Part shown: one piece after another, positions 8,784 through 17,762 of the stretch
How positions within the stretch are numbered: position 1 is the stretch's first letter
How the letters are laid out: each line of letters opens with the position of its first letter
Translations under genes and position numbers: made by a program
Notes under the pieces: model-generated
Told to the model about the DNA's origin: nothing
Seen by the model: the letters and a program-made list of their open reading frames with translations, nothing else
Database searches by the model: none
Source of the DNA: Ornithinimicrobium sp. F0845
GTDB taxonomy: Bacteria > Actinomycetota > Actinomycetes > Actinomycetales > Dermatophilaceae
Direction: 5' to 3'
Assembly (NCBI RefSeq): GCF_023015765.1
Contig: NZ_JALKAL010000001.1
Coordinates: 1 to 47,476 of the forward strand
Length of the DNA stretch: 47,476 nt

Positions 8784-9841
8784 GAACTGGTCCTTCTGAC
8801 TCCTTGACGATGGCGTTCTCCCACCGCTCTGAGCGCGGAGTCTGTCGCTCGGAGGGCACGCTGGTCGGTGAACTCGGCAGAGCGGGATGTTGCCCAGGAA
8901 CTGAGCGTGGGTATCTTTGCAAGTGCGGCCGCCAGCGCTGACGCCAAGGCCGCCGGATCTCCTGGCGGGTACAGAAGCTCGGTCGGGGCTCCCCGCAAGA
9001 TCTCGACCGGGCCGCCATGGCCGGTCGCGACAACTGGCATCCCCGCCGCCAACCCTTGGACGATAACCTGACCGAACGGTTCCGGCGCTGTCGAACAGTG
9101 AACTAACACGTCATGCTCCGTCAGCAGGCCCGGCACGTCTTTGATGTGACCAACCATCGTGGCAGCTGGCTCAGCCTCGACAAGGGCGTAGAGGCTCTGG
9201 GCGTATCGGTCCTCGCCAAAGTGTGTGCCACCAGCGATGGTTAGGGTTGCCTCTATTCTGTGGCGGCGTACGTGAGTGAGTGCTCGAACAGCGATGTCTG
9301 GGGCCTTCCACGGTGAGAGTCGTCCCAGGAACAGGAGTCGTGCCGGAGTGTGCGGGGCTTTTCTTGGAGTGCGACCCAGCATGTCCTCGGTCACGCCGCA
9401 CATGGAGTGAACCACTTGAATCCGGTCCGGGGCGACGCTTAGAGCCTCTCGCACCGTGCCGGCGGTCCACGCAGAGTTGGCTATATAGTGACTCACCCGA
9501 CGCGCCGTGACGTGTTTGGTGAGGTGAAGCGCCAGGGGCGACATTGCACTGGTGGTCAGTCCGTCGCGGACCCAGTAGACGAGCCTCGACTTAGGGGGCG
9601 CAACGAGGGCAGTCAGGAATGCTGCGCGCATCGAGTTGGAGACGATAACCTCGCCCCCACGCAGCGCAGAGCGGAGTGCGAGGAGGTCCTGGGCGACAGA
9701 TACCTCAATATCTAGCCCGTCCCAAACGCCCCCGTGCTCCATTGTCACAAGGCGGACTGACTGCGTTGTCGCGTCCAGGTAGCGGCGGAGTGCCAGTTCC
9801 GCGCCTCCAGGCTTATTCGTGTGCGACACGAACGTAATCAT
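8780..9841 (-). CDS. Glycosyltransferase family 4 (GT-B)
   Basis: 353 residues. N-terminal GT-B half: HTNKPGGAELALRRYL, with the usual Gly-Gly-Ala-Glu nucleotide-loop. C-terminal half: RLLFLGRLSPWKAPDIAVRAL, the typical second Rossmann entry. APEPFGQVIVQGLAAGMPVVAT is the donor-sugar E(x7)E-like motif, with Gln in place of the second Glu, so the element is slightly atypical. Overlaps its neighbours by 4 nt on both sides within the operon. Likely cytosolic-face sugar transfer onto a lipid-linked acceptor. Confidence 0.9.
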   Translation of the reverse strand: MITFVSHTNKPGGAELALRRYLDATTQSVRLVTMEHGGVWDGLDIEVSVAQDLLALRSALRGGEVIVSNSMRAAFLTALVAPPKSRLVYWVRDGLTTSAMSPLALHLTKHVTARRVSHYIANSAWTAGTVREALSVAPDRIQVVHSMCGVTEDMLGRTPRKAPHTPARLLFLGRLSPWKAPDIAVRALTHVRRHRIEATLTIAGGTHFGEDRYAQSLYALVEAEPAATMVGHIKDVPGLLTEHDVLVHCSTAPEPFGQVIVQGLAAGMPVVATGHGGPVEILRGAPTELLYPPGDPAALASALAAALAKIPTLSSWATSRSAEFTDQRALRATDSALRAVGERHRQGVRRTSS

Positions 9842-10989
9842 GTTGGTTGCGATCCGTCACTTTCCCAAAGGCTGGCGATGACGCGGGACATTTGGCCCAC
9901 CCGTTGCGACCAGGATGGGATGTCGTCGGGAAGATCCCCGGACCAGGGAACCGGGGAGTTAATGGATGCCGCGACTTTCGCGGGAAAGTCCTCGGGATCC
10001 GCCGTCGTGACTAGGGGGTCAATCACTCTGATGAAGCCAGGTACAGGCGTTGCGACTACCGGCCGGCGAGCTGCCCGGTACTCATAGGCCTTGATGGGGT
10101 CAAGCGATGCCGTGAACTCGGTGAGTACATGCGGCACGATGAGGACATCAGCATGCTGCAGGTACGCTGGGACCGTCTCACTTGGGCGGGGACCCATCGT
10201 GACCACGCCAGTGGCATGTAGCGCTTCTACGTCCGAGGGGGGCAGTGGTGTCGGTCCGACCAGCGCCAGCCTTCCGCCAGTTCGCTCTTTGAGCGTGATC
10301 GCACTGCTTCGCAGCAAGTCCAGATCGACCCGGTCTCGGTGCGTCGTGCCCACGTAGAGCGCCAGGGGGCCACTCGGCAGGTCTGAAGGCCTTGGTCGCA
10401 ATGTGCGGTACAGCTCAAGATCAACCCCGTTCGGGATGAGCTGGACCTCGCGCTGCGCAGACTTGGTGCGCGCCATTGTGGGCGAGCAGACGACGACTTC
10501 GCCACAGCGCGCCAAGAGGTGTGCCTCTTGACGGCGTAGCCTAGCCAATTCACTGCTTGGGCGGTTTGCGAGAATCCAATCATCGGTGATGTCGTACAGC
10601 GCACGCCAGCCCGTCAGAGCGAGATGTTCGGCGCCTCCCGGGTCGTTTACCCACAGGATGGGGTTGGCCATCCCCAGGCGCTGGGCCGCAGTCACAACCC
10701 ATTGTGCGCGCCGGCGGTCACCTCGTGGGTCTAAGCGTCGAGGTAGGGACTTGCGAGGCCGCAGTGCCCATAACTCACCGTCTGCATCGGGAAGTTTAAT
10801 GCGTCGAAGGCCTGTCCCAGATAGACGAGGACGACGCTGTCTGCGCACCTCATGGAGCGCATCTACCGGCGGCTCCACGAAGAGCACGCGCCGGACACTA
10901 CCGTTGCGGAGCAACCCGGAGACGAGGTGTTGATTGCGTCTCCAGACCTCGTCCCACACCTCTAGCGAGATCACGACTAGGTCGGTCAT
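9838..10989 (-). CDS. Glycosyltransferase, GT-B fold (TuaH-like)
   Basis: 383 residues. The N-terminus LVVISLEVWDEVWRRNQHLV and the middle ILWVNDPGGAEHLA and ALYDITDDWI resemble the N-terminal half of GT-B enzymes such as TuaH of teichuronic acid synthesis. VQLIPNGVDLELY marks the interdomain linker and LALYVGTTHRDRVDLDLL the second domain. DPIKAYEYRAARRPVVATP stands where the E(x7)E donor site would be. It overlaps both neighbours by 4 nt. The donor and acceptor are unknown; the match to TuaH is by motif layout only. Confidence 0.85.
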   Translation of the reverse strand: MTDLVVISLEVWDEVWRRNQHLVSGLLRNGSVRRVLFVEPPVDALHEVRRQRRPRLSGTGLRRIKLPDADGELWALRPRKSLPRRLDPRGDRRRAQWVVTAAQRLGMANPILWVNDPGGAEHLALTGWRALYDITDDWILANRPSSELARLRRQEAHLLARCGEVVVCSPTMARTKSAQREVQLIPNGVDLELYRTLRPRPSDLPSGPLALYVGTTHRDRVDLDLLRSSAITLKERTGGRLALVGPTPLPPSDVEALHATGVVTMGPRPSETVPAYLQHADVLIVPHVLTEFTASLDPIKAYEYRAARRPVVATPVPGFIRVIDPLVTTADPEDFPAKVAASINSPVPWSGDLPDDIPSWSQRVGQMSRVIASLWESDGSQPT

Positions 10990-11987
10990 GCCAACACCTG
11001 CTGATACACGACCCTAGTTGCCTCGGCCTGCGCATGTGGAGTGAAACTCGTCTGCTGCACCTTGGCCAACTCGTCGCCATACCTGCCGCGGAGTTGGACG
11101 TCTCCACAGAGCCTGGCCAGCATTTTCGCTGCCTGCTCCGGTGCACCGGGGTCGAAGAGATGTGCGCTGGGGGCCATGCCAACTGTCTCAGGATGTGCTC
11201 CGGCGCGACTAGCTACGACGGGAAGCCCTTGTGCCATGGCCTCTAGGACACTCAGGCCGAGGCCCTCGATCTCGCACGGCGCGAGGAAGACAGATGCCGA
11301 TTGCATGAGTGCCGGAACGTCGTCGCGGAAGCCGAGAAAGGAAACTCGGTCCTGGACGCCTAACTGCTCCGCCAGGCCTCGCAGCGACGACAGTTCGGGC
11401 CCGCGACCCACTACTTCAAGGGTCCACTCCGCCGGAGCGGCCAGTGCAAAGGCTCGTAGGGCGATATCGGTGTTCTTTTCTGGCTGTAGACGCTGGACGA
11501 CGAGAACAACTGGTCGACGCACTGCTCTTGAACCATCGCTGGCCGGCACTCCGGGGTAGACGACAGTCGCCCTCCTCTCAATTCTCTGCGCGACATACTG
11601 GCTGACGGCGATCTGGGCACCTGTTCTCCGTCGAATGAGTATGCCTGCCAGTCGGCCGACTGGCGTTGCTCCACGCGGTCTCGCGAAATGACGCGTGACG
11701 ACGAGTGGTGCTGTCGTGGAGAGGCACACCGCCAACTCGCCTGCAGTCATGTGGGCGTGGACGATGTCTGGGCGAGTAGCACGACGGATACTCGCCGCGA
11801 CACCCCGAAGCGAATCCCCACTCAGAACTCCTATGCCATCATCGCCAAGCGCCCGCCTCATTGGGCCCACAGCACCACCTATCACGGTGACTTCGTCTCC
11901 GGCGCGTGCCTGTGCCGCGGCCAGAGTTGTGATGTGCCGTTCGACGCCAGAGAAGCCGTCTGACCGGACCACGTGGAGCACCTTCAC
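10986..11987 (-). CDS. Glycosyltransferase family 4
   Basis: 333 residues. It begins KVLHVVRSDGFSGVERHI, a classic GT4 first loop. PDIVHAHMTAGEL follows, then ATVVYPGVPASDG, the second-domain VVLVVQRLQPEKNTDIALRAF, and the donor site CEIEGLGLSVLEAMAQGLPVVAS with the full E(x7)E spacing. The family retains configuration at the anomeric carbon. Four-base overlaps with both neighbours place it in the middle of the operon. Confidence 0.93.
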   Translation of the reverse strand: MKVLHVVRSDGFSGVERHITTLAAAQARAGDEVTVIGGAVGPMRRALGDDGIGVLSGDSLRGVAASIRRATRPDIVHAHMTAGELAVCLSTTAPLVVTRHFARPRGATPVGRLAGILIRRRTGAQIAVSQYVAQRIERRATVVYPGVPASDGSRAVRRPVVLVVQRLQPEKNTDIALRAFALAAPAEWTLEVVGRGPELSSLRGLAEQLGVQDRVSFLGFRDDVPALMQSASVFLAPCEIEGLGLSVLEAMAQGLPVVASRAGAHPETVGMAPSAHLFDPGAPEQAAKMLARLCGDVQLRGRYGDELAKVQQTSFTPHAQAEATRVVYQQVLA

Positions 11988-13117
11988 CGAGAATGCACCT
12001 GCCGACTCTCCAGAGACAGGAACAGGTCAAGGTAGGTCTCAGCGACAAGGCCCCAGTTGAAGGCCTCGACGCGTGCTCTGGCAAGAGCCTGCACTTGCGC
12101 GCGGGGCAGACTGACGCGAGCGAGCGCGATAAGGCCATCCCGAACGCCACCTGCGGTACGTTCGACGATTCGCGAAACCTCGTCGTTCGCGAGGCTCTGG
12201 GGGATCGAGCCAACGGGGGTGGCTACCACCTGAAGTCCACTCGCGAGTGCTTCGAGAACCACCAAGGGGTTTGCCTCGTAGGCGCTCGGAAGCGCCAGAA
12301 TATCGCCGGCTGCGAGCGCAGATCGAGGGTCGGGGACCCTCCCCGCCCAATGCACCCGTCCACTGAGATCGGAACTGAGGCCTGCGCGGTAAGCGTGAAT
12401 CTGTCGCGGTGTCCCGCCGACGACTAGGATGTGGTGGTCGGGCAAGTCCTTGACTGCCTGCAGCAAGACGGGAAGTCCTTTGCGGTCGAACTCGTGGCCA
12501 ATGAAGACCACCACGCGACTACCCCGAGGGATACCCATGGCTTCTCGAGCTCGGTGGTGTTCCTCGTCGCTGACTGGTGCGAAGCGATCCAGGTGGACGC
12601 CGTTTGGGATCACGACTGCCTGATGGGCAGGGACCCCATATGTGTCTATGAGCGTTAAGCGATCAGCCTCACACAGGCTAACCACTGCACGGTGCGAACC
12701 CGACCGATAGCGGTAGGTATCCCGGGCTGCGGTAAAGAGGTGGAGGGGGTTTCGGGCCATCCGCCAAGCGAAGTGTCCTCGAGCCCGCATGGCGCTTGCG
12801 AGCAGACCGTGGTTGACGTAGATGTCCCCCGCTAGTGCATCGTTGTGACAGATCGTCACGGCCTCCAACGGCAATGTGCGGATGGTTCGCCGAGCTCGGG
12901 CCGTGCCGATTGTCGAGAACCAGGCGACCCGTGCGGCATGTCGAAACCGCCCGCGGAAACCTGGTGCTTGCTCAGCAAGGAACGCGCATCCCGCGTGCTC
13001 GGGGCCGAATCGTCGGACGTCGTGACCACGAGCCAGCCATTGCTCCTCGAGTGCGTGCGCCACTCCACCAACGCCAGTTCCTGGTGTGAACTCAGGGGAG
13101 ATCTGTAAGATGATCAT
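11984..13117 (-). CDS. Glycosyltransferase family 4
   Basis: 377 residues. LQISPEFTPGTGVGGVAHAL is the GT4 acceptor-side glycine loop. AVTICHNDALAGDIYVNHG and VVIPNGVHLDRF lead to the second domain (VVVFIGHEFDRKGLPVLL). SAYEANPLVVLEALASGLQVVAT gives the E(x7)E motif. The stretch YVNHGLLASAMRARGHFAWR is typical of GT4 enzymes near UDP-glucose:lipopolysaccharide transferases (WaaG-like), but that is a loose similarity. Coupled to the Wzy-like gene upstream and the GT4 downstream through 4-nt overlaps. Confidence 0.92.
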   Translation of the reverse strand: MIILQISPEFTPGTGVGGVAHALEEQWLARGHDVRRFGPEHAGCAFLAEQAPGFRGRFRHAARVAWFSTIGTARARRTIRTLPLEAVTICHNDALAGDIYVNHGLLASAMRARGHFAWRMARNPLHLFTAARDTYRYRSGSHRAVVSLCEADRLTLIDTYGVPAHQAVVIPNGVHLDRFAPVSDEEHHRAREAMGIPRGSRVVVFIGHEFDRKGLPVLLQAVKDLPDHHILVVGGTPRQIHAYRAGLSSDLSGRVHWAGRVPDPRSALAAGDILALPSAYEANPLVVLEALASGLQVVATPVGSIPQSLANDEVSRIVERTAGGVRDGLIALARVSLPRAQVQALARARVEAFNWGLVAETYLDLFLSLESRQVHSR

Positions 13118-14442
13118 GCAACTGACCCGATGCTCATCGTGGTCCCCGCGGACTTGTTGGTGGCGATTGGCGAGTTGGTTTCACGATGAGCCAGCGCTCC
13201 GATCGCTATACCAGAAACAACCAGCGGAACAGAGACCGTGATAGCGATCCAGAACAGGTCGAACTGGGACTGCACCAAGCGGGCGAGCACCAAGGCAAAT
13301 GCCACCGTGCCATAGTCAGGATCAAGACGCCACAAGACGACAAGCATCCCTCCGAAGAGCATCACAAATGCCGCAATTCCGACAATCCCGGTGCTAGCGA
13401 GTACCTCGAGGAACGCATTTGGCGGCTGGAATCGCTCCTCAGTGCGACCAGTCGTCCAGTATCGCAGTCCGTGGCCCAAAAGTGGGGAGCGCTCCCACAG
13501 TGCAATCGTGTCCCCGAACCAGTTCAACCGCTGGAACACCGAGTTGTGGACATTTCCCGAAGCAATCTGATCCCGGATCAGGGTGGCGACGAAATATCCC
13601 GTCGGAATGATTGCCAAAATAGCAAGGATGGATCGACGCTTCTCACCTGGCTTGCGGAAGGAGACCACCAGGAGTGCCACCCCCAGGGCGAGGAGTGCCT
13701 GGCGTGACTGCGACATGGCGATCCCAACTGCGAACAGCCAAAACGCACTCATCGCCCAACGTCCGGACCAACCCATCCACGTTGGGTGCGCATACGCAAG
13801 TATCGCCGCGAAGCACAAGAGAGTCCCGATGAAGTTCTTGTGCATCGACCATGGGTACTTGGGGTAAACCTCCGAGAAGTCGCCAGAAGCCCACTGTAGT
13901 GCACCTTCAGCTACGGTTGGGATTGCGAGAGCGACGCACGCCAGAAGGAAGAGCGTAAGGCCAATCTTTCCAAATCCAGCGCGGCCCACCGCCCAGCCGA
14001 CAATTAGCGCACCGCTGACCAATAGCCAGGCGTGGAACCACTCGACCACGTTCGCAAGGTAGGGGTTGGCGACTACCGTGAGAAGAGTGGCAGCCTGGTA
14101 GACGACATTGAGCCACAGCAGGTACCGCAATTCGCGGCTGAAAGGCTTGGGGGACAGGATCAAAGCTGGCCAGAAGACGAGGCCGAGCACGAAGTCGGAC
14201 ACGGTGAGGTCTACCCCGCCACCACCGACCCTAAGCACAACGACAAGCAGCGGCATTGCCGCTACCGGTAGGAGAGCAGGTTGTGCCACTGCGGCCCCGA
14301 AGACGAGCACGGCGAAAGCGCCGGCTAGCGCCATGGTCGGACGTTCGGGCACGATGTAGCCGATCCCCATTGCGAAGGTGGCCGCCCCAGCGAAAATGAG
14401 TACCAGGAGCACGCGGCGCAGGACTTCGTTCGTGGTGATCAT
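13114..14442 (-). CDS. O-antigen ligase / Wzy-type polymerase-like membrane protein
   Basis: 442 residues with about ten to twelve hydrophobic segments from VLLVLIFAGAATFAMGIGYIV onward. The large loop between late helices contains LGHGLRYW and NAFLEVLASTGIVGIAAFVM. This matches the HN-x-LE-type motif of Wzy_C/O-antigen ligase proteins. Such proteins polymerise lipid-linked repeat units or ligate glycans at the outer membrane face. In a Gram-positive actinobacterium the role would be polymerisation of an extracellular polysaccharide. It overlaps the fusion GT upstream and the GT4 downstream by 4 nt. Sequence drift in this family prevents naming the exact reaction. Confidence 0.85.
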   Translation of the reverse strand: MITTNEVLRRVLLVLIFAGAATFAMGIGYIVPERPTMALAGAFAVLVFGAAVAQPALLPVAAMPLLVVVLRVGGGGVDLTVSDFVLGLVFWPALILSPKPFSRELRYLLWLNVVYQAATLLTVVANPYLANVVEWFHAWLLVSGALIVGWAVGRAGFGKIGLTLFLLACVALAIPTVAEGALQWASGDFSEVYPKYPWSMHKNFIGTLLCFAAILAYAHPTWMGWSGRWAMSAFWLFAVGIAMSQSRQALLALGVALLVVSFRKPGEKRRSILAILAIIPTGYFVATLIRDQIASGNVHNSVFQRLNWFGDTIALWERSPLLGHGLRYWTTGRTEERFQPPNAFLEVLASTGIVGIAAFVMLFGGMLVVLWRLDPDYGTVAFALVLARLVQSQFDLFWIAITVSVPLVVSGIAIGALAHRETNSPIATNKSAGTTMSIGSVA

Positions 14443-16454
14443 GACGCGCGCCTAGGGAGGAGTCGCGGATCGCCCGCCGAATGCAACAAGTCTTCGACAT
14501 TGCGCGGCCCCAGCCTCAGAAGCCGCACACGGGCACAGGCATCGGCCTTGCGACGGTCTCGCAGCAATGCGCTACGAATCAGCGATCCGACGAACTGTGC
14601 TCCGCGTGCCACCTGCCACCCAGCAGCGCCATGATGCTTACGGAAGTACCGTTCCTGACCAGCATGAAAGTGTGCGCTCCGGCGCTCCGAGTCAATGCTG
14701 GTGCCCGCGCCGACGTGAATGGCGGGGACAGCGGCAACGGATGCGTGCCGCCAGCCCATGAGTGATGCCCGTCGCGCCCAGTCTGTCTCCTCCGCGTAGA
14801 GGAAGAAGTCCTCGTCGAAGCCGCCGACCTGGGCCAGTGCCTCGGCCCGCAGCATGAGGATCGACCCGATCACGTAGTCCTCGGACTTGTTGAGCCGGCC
14901 CAGGCCGATGGCCTCGATCCAGGAACCCAGTGGGGTTGGCCAAGGCCAGGAGACCCGGGCGGTCTTGCCGTCCTCATCGACCTGTGCAGGACCGACGCTC
15001 GCCAGGGCTGGAGCAGCCCGCAGAATGGTGTGCAAAGCGCGCGCGCCCTCCACGCTGATCCGTGCGTCGGGATTGAGCAGCAGCACGTCCGAGCCCGGCT
15101 GGAGGCGTCGCTCCAGCGCATAGTTGACCCCCGTGCCGAAACCGCCGTTGTGCCCCGGGTCCAGGTAGCGCACGCCGGCGGCCTCGCAAGTTTCCCGAAC
15201 GTCGGCGCGCGAAGAGTTGTCCACGACTGTCACGGTGAGCCCTGCAACTGATCCAAGCGCCTCGGCGAGGAGGTCGGGGGCACCGTAGGCCACAACGACC
15301 ACTTCGGGGTCCGTCTGCGTTGCCGATTCCACTGGCTCGTGAGTCACGATGCGGTAGAGCTGGTTGAACTGGTCCGCTACGGCTGGCCAGGCACACTCGC
15401 GTGCTCGATCGATCCCTCGTGTCCTTAGCGTGCTGTGCAACTCCTGGTCGGAACCGACCTGCACGAGTGCCGCGGCCATCGCGGCAGGATTCGCCTCGGG
15501 GACGAGCACACCCGCCTTGTCTACCAGGTGGGGCAGGGCTCCACTCTCGGAGGCGACCACGGGGACGCCACTCGCCATGGCCTCGACCACCACACGGCCG
15601 AACTGCTCCGCCCACCCTGGGGTAGTCAGGGACGGCACCGCGAGCACATCAAACCTGGCATAGACCGCTGGGAGGTCCTCCTGCGAGACACTGCCCAGCC
15701 AGGTCACCCGTCCAGCGAGGTCCGGTTCGGCGGCCCGCTGCCGCATCTCGACTTCCTGGGGGCCGCTCCCGGCTACGGTCAGCACCAAGTGCGGCTGACT
15801 GGCCACCGCCTCCAGGAGCACACCGACGCCCTTGTGGGAGGCCAGCCGTCCGACATACCCCACCTGCACCGGACTCTCAGGGGCCGGCCGCCGGGTGCTC
15901 ACGGTGAACTGGTCGAGATCCACGCCCAGCGGGATCACGCGGGGTTGACCAGGGAACCCCTTGCGCTGCGCGATGCGCCCCGCCTCCGTGTTGCACACTT
16001 GCAACCCCGCGGCGTGCCGAAGGGTCCACCGCTCGAACCACCGGAAGGGGATCGGGTAGCGCTTCTGGAGGTTCTGGGCGGAGTAGATGACGTAGGGTGC
16101 GCGGTTCTGTCGGAGCTTGCGGATCGCAAGGATCTCGGCGGTGGCTAGGGCGAAGGGTTCTTCATGGATGTCGATGACATCCCACTCCTCGCCCATTGCG
16201 CGCCAGATCGGGCGGGGGTCGTAGAGAAACAGCGCGGGGTGGCGACCGAGGGTCCGGACACCTTCGACTTGTTCGCCCGGTCCGGGGTCCAGTTGAACGT
16301 CACTGCCGCCCTCGTTCCAGCGCTGGGCGGAGAGAAGGTGCACTTCGTGACCCAGTCTCCGGAGCTCACGCTCCCGCTGGCGCCAAGCGTCCACGACGGC
16401 GCTGTGGAACACACGGAGGACCTTCACGCCAACAGGATACGGTCTCTTGACCAT
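14439..16454 (-). CDS. GT4-GT2 fusion glycosyltransferase
   Basis: 671 residues with two enzymes in one chain. Residues about 10-370 are a GT4: VLRVFHSAVVDAWRQRERELRRLGHEV, VRVIPLGVDLDQF-type linker, VQVGYVGRLASHKGVGVLLEA, and GWAEQFGRVVVEAMASGVPVVAS with a complete E(x7)E. Residues about 385-610 are a GT2: VVVVAYGAPDLLAEALGSV, VTVVDNSSRADV, DVLLLNPDARIS, and FDEDFFLYAEETDWARRA (ED site). An ATG at 16454 has GGAG 4 nt upstream and is chosen; a GTG at 16427 is an alternative without a ribosome-binding site. It heads the main GT operon, 33 nt after the gene at 16488-17120. A fusion implies two consecutive sugar additions by one protein. Confidence 0.9.
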   Translation of the reverse strand: MVKRPYPVGVKVLRVFHSAVVDAWRQRERELRRLGHEVHLLSAQRWNEGGSDVQLDPGPGEQVEGVRTLGRHPALFLYDPRPIWRAMGEEWDVIDIHEEPFALATAEILAIRKLRQNRAPYVIYSAQNLQKRYPIPFRWFERWTLRHAAGLQVCNTEAGRIAQRKGFPGQPRVIPLGVDLDQFTVSTRRPAPESPVQVGYVGRLASHKGVGVLLEAVASQPHLVLTVAGSGPQEVEMRQRAAEPDLAGRVTWLGSVSQEDLPAVYARFDVLAVPSLTTPGWAEQFGRVVVEAMASGVPVVASESGALPHLVDKAGVLVPEANPAAMAAALVQVGSDQELHSTLRTRGIDRARECAWPAVADQFNQLYRIVTHEPVESATQTDPEVVVVAYGAPDLLAEALGSVAGLTVTVVDNSSRADVRETCEAAGVRYLDPGHNGGFGTGVNYALERRLQPGSDVLLLNPDARISVEGARALHTILRAAPALASVGPAQVDEDGKTARVSWPWPTPLGSWIEAIGLGRLNKSEDYVIGSILMLRAEALAQVGGFDEDFFLYAEETDWARRASLMGWRHASVAAVPAIHVGAGTSIDSERRSAHFHAGQERYFRKHHGAAGWQVARGAQFVGSLIRSALLRDRRKADACARVRLLRLGPRNVEDLLHSAGDPRLLPRRAS

Positions 16455-16487
16455 TCGACTCCGCTCGCAAGGCGCTTTCGCCGCTGG

Positions 16488-17120
16488 TCAGAGGATCGTG
16501 CGCGTCAGTTCCACGGCAGACTCGGCGCCACCGAGCCCAACGTGCGCCACTCGGAGGCGTCCGGAGACCGCCAGGGTCAACTCACCTGGCGAGCCCATCA
16601 GGACGACTGCGCCCGCAACCGTCGGACGCTTCACGGCCTTGCGGCCATGGCCCCGTGCGACCAGCACCACGCCGCAGTCGAGCCTGGCCAGCATCAGCCG
16701 CGCATTCGTAGTCAACTGCCTCCACAACGTCGACTCAAGTTCCTGAGAGATGTCCCGCTGTGGCCCGACCCGTCCGTCGCCTCGCAGAACGTCCTCGTGA
16801 TGGATGAAGAACTCGGTGAGATTGACGAGGTGGTCGAGGGCAGGGATGCGAGCAGGGGACCAGGCCGGCGGCCCGTTCCGCACGAGGTGCACCAGTTCGT
16901 CCCACGGCCGGGTCGCATACTCGGCCATCCCGGCGTCAAGCTTGCCCTTCAGCGGGGGGATGATGCCGGCCATCGCGAGATCCGGGCGGGTATCTCGGAT
17001 CACCAGATGTGCGGCGAGCTCCGCGGACAACCAAGGGTCGCACAGGGTCGGGGCGGAGGGACCGACCCGCTCCAGGGTGTCGCAGAGCGCCTGGCGCTCC
17101 AAGCCGGCGAGGTGGGTCAT
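16488..17120 (-). CDS. TIGR03085-type / mycothiol-dependent maleylpyruvate isomerase-like protein
   Basis: 210 residues. The N-terminal four-helix-bundle DinB-like domain begins HLAGLERQALCDTLERVGPSAPTLCDPWLSAELAAHLVIRDTRP. FFIHHEDVLRG provides the paired His that line the metal site in this family (MDMPI_N / TIGR03085). The C-terminal half, GVVLVARGHGRKAVKRPTVAGAVVLMGSPGELTL, is the SCP2-like second domain. Many family members are of unknown function; some use mycothiol, the actinobacterial thiol. ATG 17120 is preferred over a longer open frame because it begins 5 nt after the def stop and matches the domain start. It may be co-transcribed with def. Confidence 0.82.
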   Translation of the reverse strand: MTHLAGLERQALCDTLERVGPSAPTLCDPWLSAELAAHLVIRDTRPDLAMAGIIPPLKGKLDAGMAEYATRPWDELVHLVRNGPPAWSPARIPALDHLVNLTEFFIHHEDVLRGDGRVGPQRDISQELESTLWRQLTTNARLMLARLDCGVVLVARGHGRKAVKRPTVAGAVVLMGSPGELTLAVSGRLRVAHVGLGGAESAVELTRTIL

Positions 17121-17125
17121 CGCGC

Positions 17126-17695
17126 TCAGACGTCCTCGGCCTTGATGGCGCTCGGGTCCCACTTGGTGACGCCGCGATCCGCCCACCCGCGGTCCTTCGC
17201 GGCCTCGCGCGCCTCACGCTTGACCGGGCCGATGAGCCGGTCGACGTAGAGCATCCCGTCAAGGTGGTCCGTCTCGTGCTGCAGACATCGGGCCAGGAGT
17301 CCCTTACCCTCAACGACGACCGCGTTCCCGTCCAGGTCGATGCCAGTGACGCGGGCTCGCGGATGGCGGGCGAGCGGGAAGTACTCTCCCGGCACGGACA
17401 GGCAACCCTCGCCATCCTCCTCCTCGTCCAGGGGGGCGGGCGAACCCAGCCGCTCGAGCACCGGGTTGATCACGACACCCTTCACGTTCTCCTCACCGGG
17501 CACCGGACAGTCATAGACGAAGATCCGCAGGCGCACCCCGACCTGGTTGGCTGCCAGGCCCACCCCGTCCGCAGCCTCCATCGTGTCGAACATGTCGGCC
17601 ACGAGCTCTCGGACCTCGTCGGTCACCTCGCGGACCTTCTTAGTCGGCTGGTGCAGGGCGCGGTGGCCGATGACGGTGATGTCTCGGACGGTCAC
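17126..17695 (-). CDS. def: Peptide deformylase
   Basis: 189 residues with all three family motifs: GVGLAANQVG (residues 44-53), EGCLSVPG (96-103, with the metal-ligand Cys) and QHETDH (139-144, metal-binding His and catalytic Glu). It removes the formyl group from the N-terminal methionine of new proteins, using Fe2+ in the cytosol. It starts at GTG 17695, with AGGAG about 8 nt upstream. The next gene begins 5 nt after its stop. A full-length, ordinary deformylase; the position beside polysaccharide genes is simply the edge of the locus. Confidence 0.97.
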   Translation of the reverse strand: MTVRDITVIGHRALHQPTKKVREVTDEVRELVADMFDTMEAADGVGLAANQVGVRLRIFVYDCPVPGEENVKGVVINPVLERLGSPAPLDEEEDGEGCLSVPGEYFPLARHPRARVTGIDLDGNAVVVEGKGLLARCLQHETDHLDGMLYVDRLIGPVKREAREAAKDRGWADRGVTKWDPSAIKAEDV

Positions 17696-17762
17696 GGGGT
17701 GGGCTCCTCGGGCGCAGGACGGCTGGTGTCGCTAGATCCTAAGCCGTCCAGCCGGGCGGGCC

